This document shows, in pieces, positions 6,516 to 14,324 of a DNA stretch of 25,007 nt. How positions within the stretch are numbered: position 1 is the stretch's first letter; each line of letters opens with the position of its first letter. The stretch is taken from positions 1-25,007 of the forward strand of contig CAZCLD010000014.1 of NCBI GenBank assembly GCA_964499425.1, written 5' to 3'. The stretch comes from JAQBYK01 sp964499425. Lineage in GTDB: Bacteria; Patescibacteriota; Gracilibacteria; UBA1369; LOWO2-01-FULL-3. Both the position numbers and the translations under genes were made by a program. The notes beneath the pieces were generated by a model, which made no database searches, was not told where the DNA came from, and worked only from the letters and a program-made list of their open reading frames with translations.

Positions 6516-7658
6516 ATGCTACCAGAAGACCCAGATAAACAAGCAGAAGCACCGGTCAACCCCAAGGAGTTAACAGCTGATGACCCAGGGATGGAAGCTG
6601 CGATACAGGAACTCAAGGGGGAACCACTCGTACTTCAACAAGATGCAGCAATAACTAAACCTAGAATTGCTACTCATGATCGCGTACTTTACGCAATATC
6701 ACGCCTTTTTAGAGGATATCCCAACAAAAGAGAGACTAGATTCAGACAAAATCTCGCCGAAACTGGACAGTACGTCCAAGAACATGCAGAAGAACTCACT
6801 GAAAAAGCATATTTACACGTAGTGGCTGGAGATGAGAGGACTCCATATTCACACGTGGCTCTTGAAGTAGGCGGAGTGGTGTACAATTTTGGACGTTACT
6901 TAAGCACATATTCAGCCTTATTTGGAGATGGAAGCATACTGATATATCCCGATAGGCAATCTTTTGCACAGGGTTTTTTGGTCAAAAAAGATGGACGTAG
7001 AAAGGTCGTTTCACATAGCTTCAGCATACCTATAAGCCCCGAAGGCGTGGAAAGAATCCAAAAAGATATAGAAGAAAATACAGCACCCTACAGACAAGAA
7101 CTTATAATGAAAAGAAGAGGTATCGAAAATCCTCAAGATCTTCCCCCCGCTTTCAAGGAGGGAGAAGTATGGGTCAGAGCAACTGTAAGAGCTGATTACA
7201 ATATCCCAGACGTACCAAATACTGGAGTATTAGGAATGCTCATTGATGAAAGAACTTTCAACCTATTCCTAACAAATTGCACCTCTTTTGCACTAAGGTC
7301 CTTAAGTCAAGCAAATCCGCAATACAGAAAACTATTTGGAGAAGTCCTAATGGAAGAAGATCATCCCGTATTTAGAGCGATAGTAATGTTTAAATGCTTT
7401 TGCCTATCAGTTCTAGCAGGGATTGTTAGACATGTTAAAGACGGGGAAAATAGAGATAAGCGCCATATAGATGGAATCCTTCACAACGCTCTGCGACATT
7501 CCGAAGAAGCAAGACTTTTTGACGAAATGATAGCCATAGTTCCCCCTGATGGACTAGTGGACATTCTGGCCAGAGACGAGGATAATGCAGTTTTTTCAGC
7601 AGAAGCAGAAGTGGTAGCAGAATTAAACAGGATGGCTTTGGCTACACGAGTTGATTGA
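6516..7658 (+). CDS. DUF4105/LRAT-like permuted papain-fold protein
   Basis: The 380-residue protein has a central region with the His-then-Asn-Cys pattern of DUF4105 and related permuted papain folds. TPYSHVALEVGGVVYNFGRY places the likely catalytic His at 113 and the family-like YNFG motif just after. FLTNCTSFALRSL places Asn254-Cys255. Between them lies a helical segment with IPISPEGVERIQKDIEEN, matching the family's L-S-x-x-E type helix. The N-terminal 50 residues are Pro/Glu-rich and there is no signal peptide. A hydrophobic stretch, AIVMFKCFCLSVLAGIV (about 290-306), could be a membrane-associated helix. Related enzymes act on peptides, lipids or acyl chains; the substrate here is unknown. 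It has its own strong promoter, and its TGA stop lies inside the -35 box of the next gene's promoter. Confidence 0.6.
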   Translation: MLPEDPDKQAEAPVNPKELTADDPGMEAAIQELKGEPLVLQQDAAITKPRIATHDRVLYAISRLFRGYPNKRETRFRQNLAETGQYVQEHAEELTEKAYLHVVAGDERTPYSHVALEVGGVVYNFGRYLSTYSALFGDGSILIYPDRQSFAQGFLVKKDGRRKVVSHSFSIPISPEGVERIQKDIEENTAPYRQELIMKRRGIENPQDLPPAFKEGEVWVRATVRADYNIPDVPNTGVLGMLIDERTFNLFLTNCTSFALRSLSQANPQYRKLFGEVLMEEDHPVFRAIVMFKCFCLSVLAGIVRHVKDGENRDKRHIDGILHNALRHSEEARLFDEMIAIVPPDGLVDILARDEDNAVFSAEAEVVAELNRMALATRVD

Positions 7659-7683
7659 CACCAATCGCAAATCCTGGTATAAT
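7655..7683 (+). promoter_or_regulatory. Consensus promoter TTGACA-17-TATAAT
   Basis: Both boxes are perfect (7655-7660 and 7678-7683) with 17-base spacing and an extended TG-N before the -10. The TGA stop of the upstream gene (7656-7658) is part of the -35. Predicted transcription starts near 7690, 16 bases before the ATG at 7706. It should drive 7706-8053 and 8066-11056 together. Confidence 0.9.
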
Positions 7684-7705
7684 AAAACAGAAATAAAAAA
7701 CAAAA

Positions 7706-8053
7706 ATGGTTGATCTGTCTGCAATTCGAAATCATAAATTGCGCAATCTCATAGCAGCTTCCGCAAATTTTGCCGCACTTTCAGAAAAAGAACAAAAAGC
7801 TCAAATCGACAAGCTCAAGAATCTTCCAGCAGTTAAACAAAAGGAAATCTGCAAATTTTTCGACAAAGAAAACAAAAAAGAAAAAGATCTAAACAACGAA
7901 GAACAACTAGAAATACTTAAGGAATTATATAAAGAGGTAGTTGCCTTGGAAAAGAAATTTACAAAACTACTCAAAAAAGAACCAGAGATGAGATCACAGG
8001 CAGATGAAGGTAAAGAAATGGATGAACTTTTAAATAAAATAAATAATCATTAA
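7706..8053 (+). CDS. Small charged helical protein, unknown
   Basis: I do not recognise this 115-residue protein. It is rich in Lys and Glu, lacks a signal peptide or membrane segment and is probably almost all helix. Residues about 65-110 (EEQLEILKELYKEVVALEKK onward) have leucine spacing compatible with a coiled coil. The ATG follows an A-rich leader and the window's strongest promoter, so it may be abundant. Only 12 bases separate its stop from the next ATG, which indicates one transcript with the 996-residue protein. A structural or binding partner of that protein is a reasonable guess from the operon alone. Confidence 0.7.
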   Translation: MVDLSAIRNHKLRNLIAASANFAALSEKEQKAQIDKLKNLPAVKQKEICKFFDKENKKEKDLNNEEQLEILKELYKEVVALEKKFTKLLKKEPEMRSQADEGKEMDELLNKINNH

Positions 8054-8065
8054 AAAAACAAAAAT

Positions 8066-11056
8066 ATGAAAAACCAAAATTTCATTTCTGAAAAAAGACT
8101 GATTTTCATGAGTCCTGGCGGAAAACCAGGCGCAAAACCAGGGGCAAAACCAAAAGCTGAGGTTGAAAAAAAGCCTAAGCCAAAAGTAATAGGTTTCCAA
8201 AATCCAGATGGATCCGCCTATAATTCGGAAACGAATATATTTACGGATAAGGATGGAGTCGAGGTCACAATGAGCCCAGCTGATGCTGCAAAGGAAAGAC
8301 AACCAGGCGCTGAACCTTTGACCAAAACACCAGAAGCCAAGACAGCACCCAAAAAAGCACCAGAAAAAGCAAAGACTCCAGAACAAATAAAGAAATTCAT
8401 TGAAGGGAGAATAAGTACAGTACGCAAACGGCTTGGAGAACTTCTAAAAGACAAAGACAAATATCCTAAGGGCTTTGTAAAAGCAATTGAGGATCTTGAT
8501 GCTTCATATGTAGCAATCTCAGACAAATTAAATACACTAAAAGATCTAGCTGGCAAAGAGGACTTCTTATCTGGATTGGTCGGGAAAATAGGCATGTTGG
8601 AACCTGTTGTAGCCGGAACAGAAGCAGTTGAAAAAGCCCAAAGAGCAGCAAAAGAAAAACTGGATGCAGCAAAAGGGAAACTAGAAAAAGCAAAAGAAGC
8701 GCTATCTCCCGAAAAGGTTAAAGAAGCAATCACAAAACAGTTAGGTGCGGGTAATGCAGCACTAATTGAGGCTATATATACCCAAATTTTCAAGGGAGAA
8801 ATTGAAAGACGAATACAAGGAGCCCTAAAAAGAACAAGTGAAGCCCTAGAAGGCCTAGATAGCTTAAAAGATCCAGAAAAAATCATGCAAGAAGCACAAA
8901 AAGTAATAGAGTCACTCGAGGGAGCAACGATGGAAAAAGCGATGGAAGCGCTACAAGAAATAATTGGGGTATTTAAAGAAATGGTAGCAGAGGTAAAACG
9001 CCTTGAAGGCCTAGGAGGTGGAGGAAAACACACAAAAGCTGCGATAGAAAAGATGATAAAAGAAATAATTGCTGGTTTAAGCAAAGAAATCCCCAGGTTG
9101 GACGAACTAAAAGAAGAGTACGAAGAAACAATAATCATTGCCCATGTTGCTGACCAGATTGGAACACTAACTTACGGAGAGGAAGGGAAAGAAAAAACCA
9201 TAGAAGTAACACCAGAAGTGATTCAGAACACGATTCGCCTTTATGCTTTAGGTAGGTATCGAACTACAGATTCAGGGCCTGAAAAAGCTATTCTCGACAA
9301 ATTGTCAACAATGAAGATCCCAGGAGTCAAAATTGATTTCTTGGGAGGAACTGACGCAACTCACCACAGATTAAAGAAAAGCAAATCATACCACAAAAGA
9401 AAGGCTAAAGCTCTGGCAACACTTAGAGCTTTTCATAGTGCTGGGAAATTAAATATCCCTTTAACTCCTGCCCAGATCGCAAAAATGGAAGCATACGAAG
9501 CTCAAGCAAACGCTGGCAAAGGATATGAACATCTTAAAGGATTACCAGATGCTGAAAGAGACGAATTCCTTCAAGGTGGAGGCATTATGGATATGGCTTT
9601 AGCGGTACAGCGTGCTGAAGATATGAAGCAAAGAATTGAGGGGAAAGAGGCGACACTAACTGTTGATGGTCAACAAGGTCTATATGTAGAGCTTGGAACT
9701 ACAGACAGAGAGAGGAGTGAGAGAAAATCCGGACTAAAATTTAGTCTAGTTGACAAAAAGCCAGGCAAAGAGCCAGGAAAAGAACCAGGCAAAGAGCCAG
9801 GAAAGGAGCCAGGAAAGGAACCAGGCAAAGAGCCAAGTAAGGAACCAGCAAAGGAGCCAGGCAAGGAACCAGGAAAGGAACCAGGAAAGGAACCAGGAAA
9901 GGAACCAGACAAGACTCCAACAGGGCCAAAAGACGATGAACCAGAGGAGCCACCAAAAACAAACGAACCGGAAGAACCGCCAGCGGATGATGAAAAAGAA
10001 CCAGATAAACCAGGCGGGTCATACCAAAATCCAGATGGATCCTACTATGACGCAGAAACAGGGGTTTATGTTGATAAAGATGGGAATGGAGGTTCAATTA
10101 GTCCAGAAGAGGCTGCAAGACGAAGAGACCCAGACGCAGTCGACTTAGCAGGACCAGACGAACCAGAAGAACCACCAAAACCAACAGACGACGAGCCAGA
10201 TGAACCACCAGAAGAAGACAACAAAGGCCCAGAGCCATCACCAGAGTTAACATCAAAACTCAATCAAGAACTAGAAAGGGACGCAGCAGAAGAAATGGGT
10301 TATCCATACATGTCTCTAGAAGACGCAAGAATAAGTGGTACAATTGTCGAAAAAGTAAACGCCGAAGGAGATACAGTCGTAGTAGCTAAAGATCCAGCTA
10401 TGGTTATAGTCAGTGATCTAAAATCGTACCAGACAAAAATGGGAAAAAAATTCGGTAGGGAAAAATTTGTATACGAAATGGACAGCAACTATGCGGTAGT
10501 TCCAAGAAGAGGAGGAGCGAAAGCCAAACCAAAGCCCGACACAAAACCCGATGCGGAACCTGATCAAAACCCAGCGGAAGGACCATCTGAAGCATTAAAA
10601 GCAAAAGATGCAGAAACATCACTTGCTCTTAAGACTGAGTTAGAGAGTGCAGACAAAGCCATAACTGGCCTTCTCGACAACCTTGACGCCACGGTTGACT
10701 CGAACAATTTCGTAGTAAAAGGAACTGCCAAAGAGAAATTTACTGAAAAACGAAGAGAATTTAGAAAAGTAAGTGGAGCGGTCAGAGGAAAGCTGGAAGA
10801 AGCGAAAGTAGCTACAGCAGATGGGGACTTTGACAAGGCGCAAAAAGCTTACAGTGAAGCAGCCGACATATTAGAGAAGGCCCTTGCTGGCGCAACTGAA
10901 AAAGATGCTCAGGAAGGCTTGCTCTCTCAAGCATCAAAGGATGCCATTTTTGAATTAAGGACAGAGATTCACAAACGCAAACCCAAAATTGAAAAAGCAT
11001 TCAAAGAAAAGCAAGCTTCTATAGCGGCCCTTGAAAAAGAATCAGGAACAGTATAA
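8066..11056 (+). CDS. 996-residue repeat protein with PGKE array and duplicated QNPDGS motif
   Basis: The protein is unrecognised but highly structured in layout. An N-terminal Pro/Lys segment with GAKPGAKP precedes motif A, FQNPDGSAYNSETN and on to MSPADAAK (about 44-75). Residues about 105-395 are charged helix, likely coiled coil. Residues about 400-500 include VKIDFLGGTDATHH (from 421) and a following KAKALATLRAFHSAGKL, which faintly resembles an OmpA-like peptidoglycan-binding domain. Thirteen tetrapeptides of PGKE type run from 566. Acidic DEPEEPPK linkers flank motif B, YQNPDGSYYDAETG and on to SPEEAARR (from 653). More helix follows to the end. There is no signal peptide or membrane segment. 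The ATG at 8066 follows the same A-rich leader as its neighbours; an internal ATG at 8108 is possible. The function is unknown. Confidence 0.8.
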   Translation: MKNQNFISEKRLIFMSPGGKPGAKPGAKPKAEVEKKPKPKVIGFQNPDGSAYNSETNIFTDKDGVEVTMSPADAAKERQPGAEPLTKTPEAKTAPKKAPEKAKTPEQIKKFIEGRISTVRKRLGELLKDKDKYPKGFVKAIEDLDASYVAISDKLNTLKDLAGKEDFLSGLVGKIGMLEPVVAGTEAVEKAQRAAKEKLDAAKGKLEKAKEALSPEKVKEAITKQLGAGNAALIEAIYTQIFKGEIERRIQGALKRTSEALEGLDSLKDPEKIMQEAQKVIESLEGATMEKAMEALQEIIGVFKEMVAEVKRLEGLGGGGKHTKAAIEKMIKEIIAGLSKEIPRLDELKEEYEETIIIAHVADQIGTLTYGEEGKEKTIEVTPEVIQNTIRLYALGRYRTTDSGPEKAILDKLSTMKIPGVKIDFLGGTDATHHRLKKSKSYHKRKAKALATLRAFHSAGKLNIPLTPAQIAKMEAYEAQANAGKGYEHLKGLPDAERDEFLQGGGIMDMALAVQRAEDMKQRIEGKEATLTVDGQQGLYVELGTTDRERSERKSGLKFSLVDKKPGKEPGKEPGKEPGKEPGKEPGKEPSKEPAKEPGKEPGKEPGKEPGKEPDKTPTGPKDDEPEEPPKTNEPEEPPADDEKEPDKPGGSYQNPDGSYYDAETGVYVDKDGNGGSISPEEAARRRDPDAVDLAGPDEPEEPPKPTDDEPDEPPEEDNKGPEPSPELTSKLNQELERDAAEEMGYPYMSLEDARISGTIVEKVNAEGDTVVVAKDPAMVIVSDLKSYQTKMGKKFGREKFVYEMDSNYAVVPRRGGAKAKPKPDTKPDAEPDQNPAEGPSEALKAKDAETSLALKTELESADKAITGLLDNLDATVDSNNFVVKGTAKEKFTEKRREFRKVSGAVRGKLEEAKVATADGDFDKAQKAYSEAADILEKALAGATEKDAQEGLLSQASKDAIFELRTEIHKRKPKIEKAFKEKQASIAALEKESGTV
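9761..9916 (+). repeat. In-frame 12-bp tandem repeat encoding PGKE
   Basis: About thirteen 12-base units of the form CCAGGMAARGAR encode (PGKE)6-PSKE-PAKE-(PGKE)4-PDKT. Synonymous third-position changes between units show that the array is not freshly expanded. The repeat also opens long antisense frames that are artefacts. Confidence 0.9.
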
Positions 11057-11068
11057 ATCGAACAACGG

Positions 11069-11104
11069 AAAGAGCTCTATTACGATTGCGTGATAGGGCT
11101 CTTT
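11069..11104. terminator. Bidirectional terminator, 15-bp stem
   Basis: AAAGAGCTCTATTAC (11069-11083) pairs along all 15 positions, including two G-T pairs, with GTGATAGGGCTCTTT (11090-11104) around a six-base loop. T-rich sequence follows on the plus strand. It sits between the convergent 996-residue gene and def, and its end touches the def stop codon. Confidence 0.88.
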
Positions 11105-11592
11105 TATAGAGCTAACCCTTTCTGCTCGTCCAACTCCTTTATCCTGTCGATGAAAAGGATACCATCAATATGATCGTTTTCATGAAGTACCTCACGGGCA
11201 TTTAATCCATCAAGGGTCAAGGAGTGCTTAACTCCGTCCAAATCAAAGAATTCAACAGTTATTTCTCTAAAACGTTCAACATTACCATAGAGTCCTGGCA
11301 AGCTCAGGCAGCCTTCCTCCCCCACCTCAGTATCCCCACTGTGTGAAACAATCTTTGGATTGACCATTGCAATTGCCACCTGATCCTTGGTTCCGTAATA
11401 CAAAACGACCCAAAAAAGTCGAATGTTTTTTCCAACTTGTGGTGCTGCAATGCCTAGGCCTTTTGCGTCCTCCATGGCTTTCTTCAATTGAGTTGCAAAT
11501 TTCTTTAGACCGGCATCAAACCTCTTAACAGGTTCATTCTTCGCCCGCAAAATAGGATTATCTGCCCCTGTTATGATTTTCAATTTTTTCAT
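11104..11592 (-). CDS. def: Peptide deformylase
   Basis: This metalloenzyme removes the formyl group from the N-terminal methionine of new proteins. All three family motifs are present in the 162-residue protein: GLGIAAPQVG (45-54), EGCLS (93-97) and HENDH (137-141). The metal ligands are Cys95, His137 and His141, and Glu138 is catalytic. The residue before HENDH is Leu rather than the more usual Gln. Its ATG overlaps the prfB stop as TAATG, so translation of the two genes is probably coupled. It ends at a strong shared terminator. Confidence 0.95.
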   Translation of the reverse strand: MKKLKIITGADNPILRAKNEPVKRFDAGLKKFATQLKKAMEDAKGLGIAAPQVGKNIRLFWVVLYYGTKDQVAIAMVNPKIVSHSGDTEVGEEGCLSLPGLYGNVERFREITVEFFDLDGVKHSLTLDGLNAREVLHENDHIDGILFIDRIKELDEQKGLAL

Positions 11593-12683
11593 TAGGCTAT
11601 TTTTTTTAATTCTGCCTCAATAAACCCATCCAACTCTCCATCCAAAACGCTGTCAGGGTTGCTTTCTTCATAATCAGTTCGATGATCCTTTACCATTTTA
11701 TAGGGATGAAGAACATAAGAACGGATCTGATTACCCCAAGCGATCTCCTGCGCACCCCCACGCAGATCCGAAAGCTCCTTGGCTTGCTGTTTCTCCATCA
11801 GATCCACCAATCGCGCATGCAAAACCTTCATAGCCTGGTCCTTATTTTGCAATTGACTGCGCTCATTTTGGCACTGAACCACAATGCCTGTAGGAACGTG
11901 GGTAATCCGCACGGCAGAATCAGTAGTATTAACAGACTGCCCACCATGACCACCTGCCCTAAATACATCCACTCGCAAATCATCAGATGCAATCTCTACT
12001 TCATCACTATGATTAATTTCTGGCAAAACCTCCAAAAGAACAAAAGAAGTTTCCCGCGTATGTTTAGAATTAAATGGCGACAACCTAACCAATCGGTGTA
12101 CACCTGACTCCCCTTTCAAATATCCATATGCAAATTGCCCCTTAACCATGAATGTACAACTCTTAATCCCAGCCTCCTCCCCGGCCGACTTATCCAAAAT
12201 CTCCACTGAAAAATCCATTTTCTCGGCATATCTCAAGTACATTCGCATTAGCATCTCAGCAAAATCCTGAGCATCAGTACCACCAGTCCCAGAATGAATC
12301 ATCAATACAGCATTATTTTCATCATATTTGCCATTCAGAAAAGTCGAAATCTCCAGTTTCCTCCATCTTTCCGCCAAAGCCTTTACCATTTCACGAAACT
12401 CATCCGCCGCCTTTGGATCCTTTTCCGGATGAATTTCAGGCAGAAGCCCAATCAACTCATCGCTCTCATCCTTAATCCCTTCCCACACCTCAATCAACTT
12501 AGTCAAATTTGAGGCGCGTTGCCCAACCTCAGCAGCCTTATTCTTGTCATCCCAAAAACCCTCTGCTGACATTTCAGCGTTTAGCTTAGTAAGCTCATCT
12601 CGCTTTGAAGGTAAGTCTACTTTCTCAAGACCAACATCTATAAATCCCTTGATCTCCTCTAGCTGTGCCTTTATTTCATGCAT
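11592..12683 (-). CDS. prfB: Peptide chain release factor 2
   Basis: RF2 recognises UGA and UAA stops and triggers peptide release. The 363-residue protein matches the family along its length. LSPFNSKHTRETSF carries the SPF tripeptide (202-204) that reads UGA/UAA and separates RF2 from RF1. GGQ lies at 247-249 in the context GGHGGQSVN, with His where GAGGQ or GKGGQ is commoner. QCQNERSQLQNKDQAM follows. The frame is open from the ATG at 12683, so the autoregulatory +1 frameshift near codon 25 known in many bacteria is absent. Its presence supports UGA being a stop in this organism. It forms an operon with def and diverges from the flippase gene across 39 bases. Confidence 0.96.
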   Translation of the reverse strand: MHEIKAQLEEIKGFIDVGLEKVDLPSKRDELTKLNAEMSAEGFWDDKNKAAEVGQRASNLTKLIEVWEGIKDESDELIGLLPEIHPEKDPKAADEFREMVKALAERWRKLEISTFLNGKYDENNAVLMIHSGTGGTDAQDFAEMLMRMYLRYAEKMDFSVEILDKSAGEEAGIKSCTFMVKGQFAYGYLKGESGVHRLVRLSPFNSKHTRETSFVLLEVLPEINHSDEVEIASDDLRVDVFRAGGHGGQSVNTTDSAVRITHVPTGIVVQCQNERSQLQNKDQAMKVLHARLVDLMEKQQAKELSDLRGGAQEIAWGNQIRSYVLHPYKMVKDHRTDYEESNPDSVLDGELDGFIEAELKKIA

Positions 12684-12710
12684 AAAAAACTGTAAATTGT
12701 CGCAGACGAG

Positions 12711-12716
12711 TATAAC
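12711..12716 (+). promoter_or_regulatory. -10 box of the flippase gene (leaderless)
   Basis: TATAAC lies six bases before the ATG at 12723, predicting a transcript that starts at or beside the start codon. No good -35 is seen. On the opposite strand a weak TACAGT (12695-12690) lies six bases before the prfB ATG, so the divergent promoters share the 39-base gap. Confidence 0.45.
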
Positions 12717-12722
12717 ATAAAT

Positions 12723-14219
12723 ATGTCCATAGCCCGTAAAATTCTCGGAAACACAATAGCCCAGGTTCTTGGGAAAGTACTGGTTGCCATTCTTGGGCTG
12801 GCAGTAGTAAAAATCTCAACTTCCTACCTTTCTGTAGAAGGATATGGAGAATACATATTAATATACGAATTTTTGGCATTCTTCGGTATAGCGGCAGATC
12901 TGGGGCTCTTTACCATAGCCGTAAAGGAGATGTCAGAAGACGAAAAGCAGATCCCCAAGATAATTGGAAATATTCTTTCTTTGAGGACAATCCTAGTGGT
13001 GGCAACAATGTCTGTTGCCATCATTATGGCCTTCTTAATCCCAAAATATCAGGACACCCGCATTCCTCTTGGAGTAGCAATTGCCTCGATCACGGTGATC
13101 ATAACCATCCTAAACGGCACGATCTCAAGCGTCCTGCAAACCAAGCTGAAAATGCAGATTGCTTCAGCCACAACGGTTCTTGGGAAATTAATTTCAGTGT
13201 CCTTCATGGCTTATGTCGTCTTTTATGGCTTTCCTGATGACACAACGACAGGCTTCTACATGCTCCTGGTTGCAGGAATTATCGGGAACCTAGTAATGCT
13301 TTTGACAACAAACTACTACGTCCGCAAAATCACTCCACTAAAGTACCGGTTCGACATTGACTTATGGAAAGATGTCCTCAAAAAATCACTCCCCTATGGG
13401 ATCGCACTTATTCTAAACACCATTTATTTCCGCATCGATTCAATACTGATCTCTCTTATGAGAGGCCAGGGAGAAGTAGGAATCTACGGTGTAGCCATGA
13501 AGATGCTTGAACATTTCGCCATTCTTCCACTCTACTTTATGAATTCAGTCCTCCCTGTTCTCACCAGAGCCATCAAGGAAAAATCTGACAAATACAAGGA
13601 AATCATCCGCTACGCATTTGACTTCCTTGCAGCGCTAGCAGTACCTATGGTTGTAGGAGGCGTAATTCTTGCTTTCCCCATAATCTTTATAGTATCCACA
13701 CCAGAATTCCTCTCACGCATCTCAGAAGGATTTTACGGCTCTGACATTGCCTTCCAAATCCTAATATTTGCACTTTTATTCCAATTCTTGAACGTCCTTT
13801 TCGCTTTCATCCTCATCGCACTCAACAAACAAACAAAACTCCTCTACATAAACGGAGTTTGCGTAATATTCAATCTTGTTGCCAATATAATAGTAATCCC
13901 GATCTACGGATTCCGTGGAGCTGCAATAACATCAGTACTTTCTGAACTTTGTATATTGATCGGTACTTACACTGTAGCAAAGCACTACCTAAAATTCGAA
14001 ATAAGCTTCAAAAACCTCGGTAAAATCATCCTTTCTGCGGCAGTCATGGGGGCAGCGGTCTATTATCTCCAACCAGTCACTTACAAATACCTCCAAAACT
14101 GGGGTGTACTTCTCCTCGTGGCAGTAGGGATAGCGGTATATGGCATGATGCTCGTAGGAACAAAAGTCATCGACAAAAGAATGCTAAGCTTACTTCGAAG
14201 AAGTCAGAAAACTAATTAA
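12723..14219 (+). CDS. Wzx-type oligosaccharide flippase (MOP superfamily)
   Basis: Proteins of this family flip lipid-linked sugar chains across the cytoplasmic membrane for surface polysaccharide or glycoprotein assembly. The 498-residue protein is a run of about 12-14 hydrophobic helices, the normal size. It begins with KILGNTIAQVLGKVLVAILG and has SYLSVEGYGEYILIYEFLAF followed by AADLGLFTIAVKEMS, the pattern of the polysaccharide-synthesis family, and later ISLMRGQGEVGIYGVAMKML. It is AT-leaning and lacks a Shine-Dalgarno site, unlike the MurJ-type gene at 3413-4669. No glycosyltransferase neighbours are present, so its cargo cannot be inferred. It is followed by a promoter and two S-layer-type genes; glycosylation of surface proteins is one possible link. 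Confidence 0.87.
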   Translation: MSIARKILGNTIAQVLGKVLVAILGLAVVKISTSYLSVEGYGEYILIYEFLAFFGIAADLGLFTIAVKEMSEDEKQIPKIIGNILSLRTILVVATMSVAIIMAFLIPKYQDTRIPLGVAIASITVIITILNGTISSVLQTKLKMQIASATTVLGKLISVSFMAYVVFYGFPDDTTTGFYMLLVAGIIGNLVMLLTTNYYVRKITPLKYRFDIDLWKDVLKKSLPYGIALILNTIYFRIDSILISLMRGQGEVGIYGVAMKMLEHFAILPLYFMNSVLPVLTRAIKEKSDKYKEIIRYAFDFLAALAVPMVVGGVILAFPIIFIVSTPEFLSRISEGFYGSDIAFQILIFALLFQFLNVLFAFILIALNKQTKLLYINGVCVIFNLVANIIVIPIYGFRGAAITSVLSELCILIGTYTVAKHYLKFEISFKNLGKIILSAAVMGAAVYYLQPVTYKYLQNWGVLLLVAVGIAVYGMMLVGTKVIDKRMLSLLRRSQKTN

Positions 14220-14274
14220 TCAGGTGGTTCATTGAGTATATTGCGAAATTCTTCAGGATGTAAATCCCTTGAAA

Positions 14275-14304
14275 TTGACCGTTTTCCTCCAACTAATGTA
14301 AAAT
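14275..14304 (+). promoter_or_regulatory. Promoter of the SLH gene pair
   Basis: TTGACC (14275-14280) and TAAAAT (14299-14304) are 18 bases apart. Predicted start is near 14311, with a leader of about 14 bases to the ATG at 14325. The second SLH gene begins five bases after the first ends and should share this transcript. Confidence 0.7.
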
Positions 14305-14324
14305 CCAACAAATAACCCGTTTCC

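Noticed and set aside
9761..9916. Tandem repeat considered as a CRISPR array
   Set aside because: Units are contiguous 12-mers in frame within a coding region; there are no spacers.
9670..10148. Long antisense and alternate-frame open frames across the PGKE array, rich in Leu/Pro or Gln/Asn
   Set aside because: They follow from the 12-base repeat lacking stops in all frames; composition is low-complexity and starts have no leader signals.
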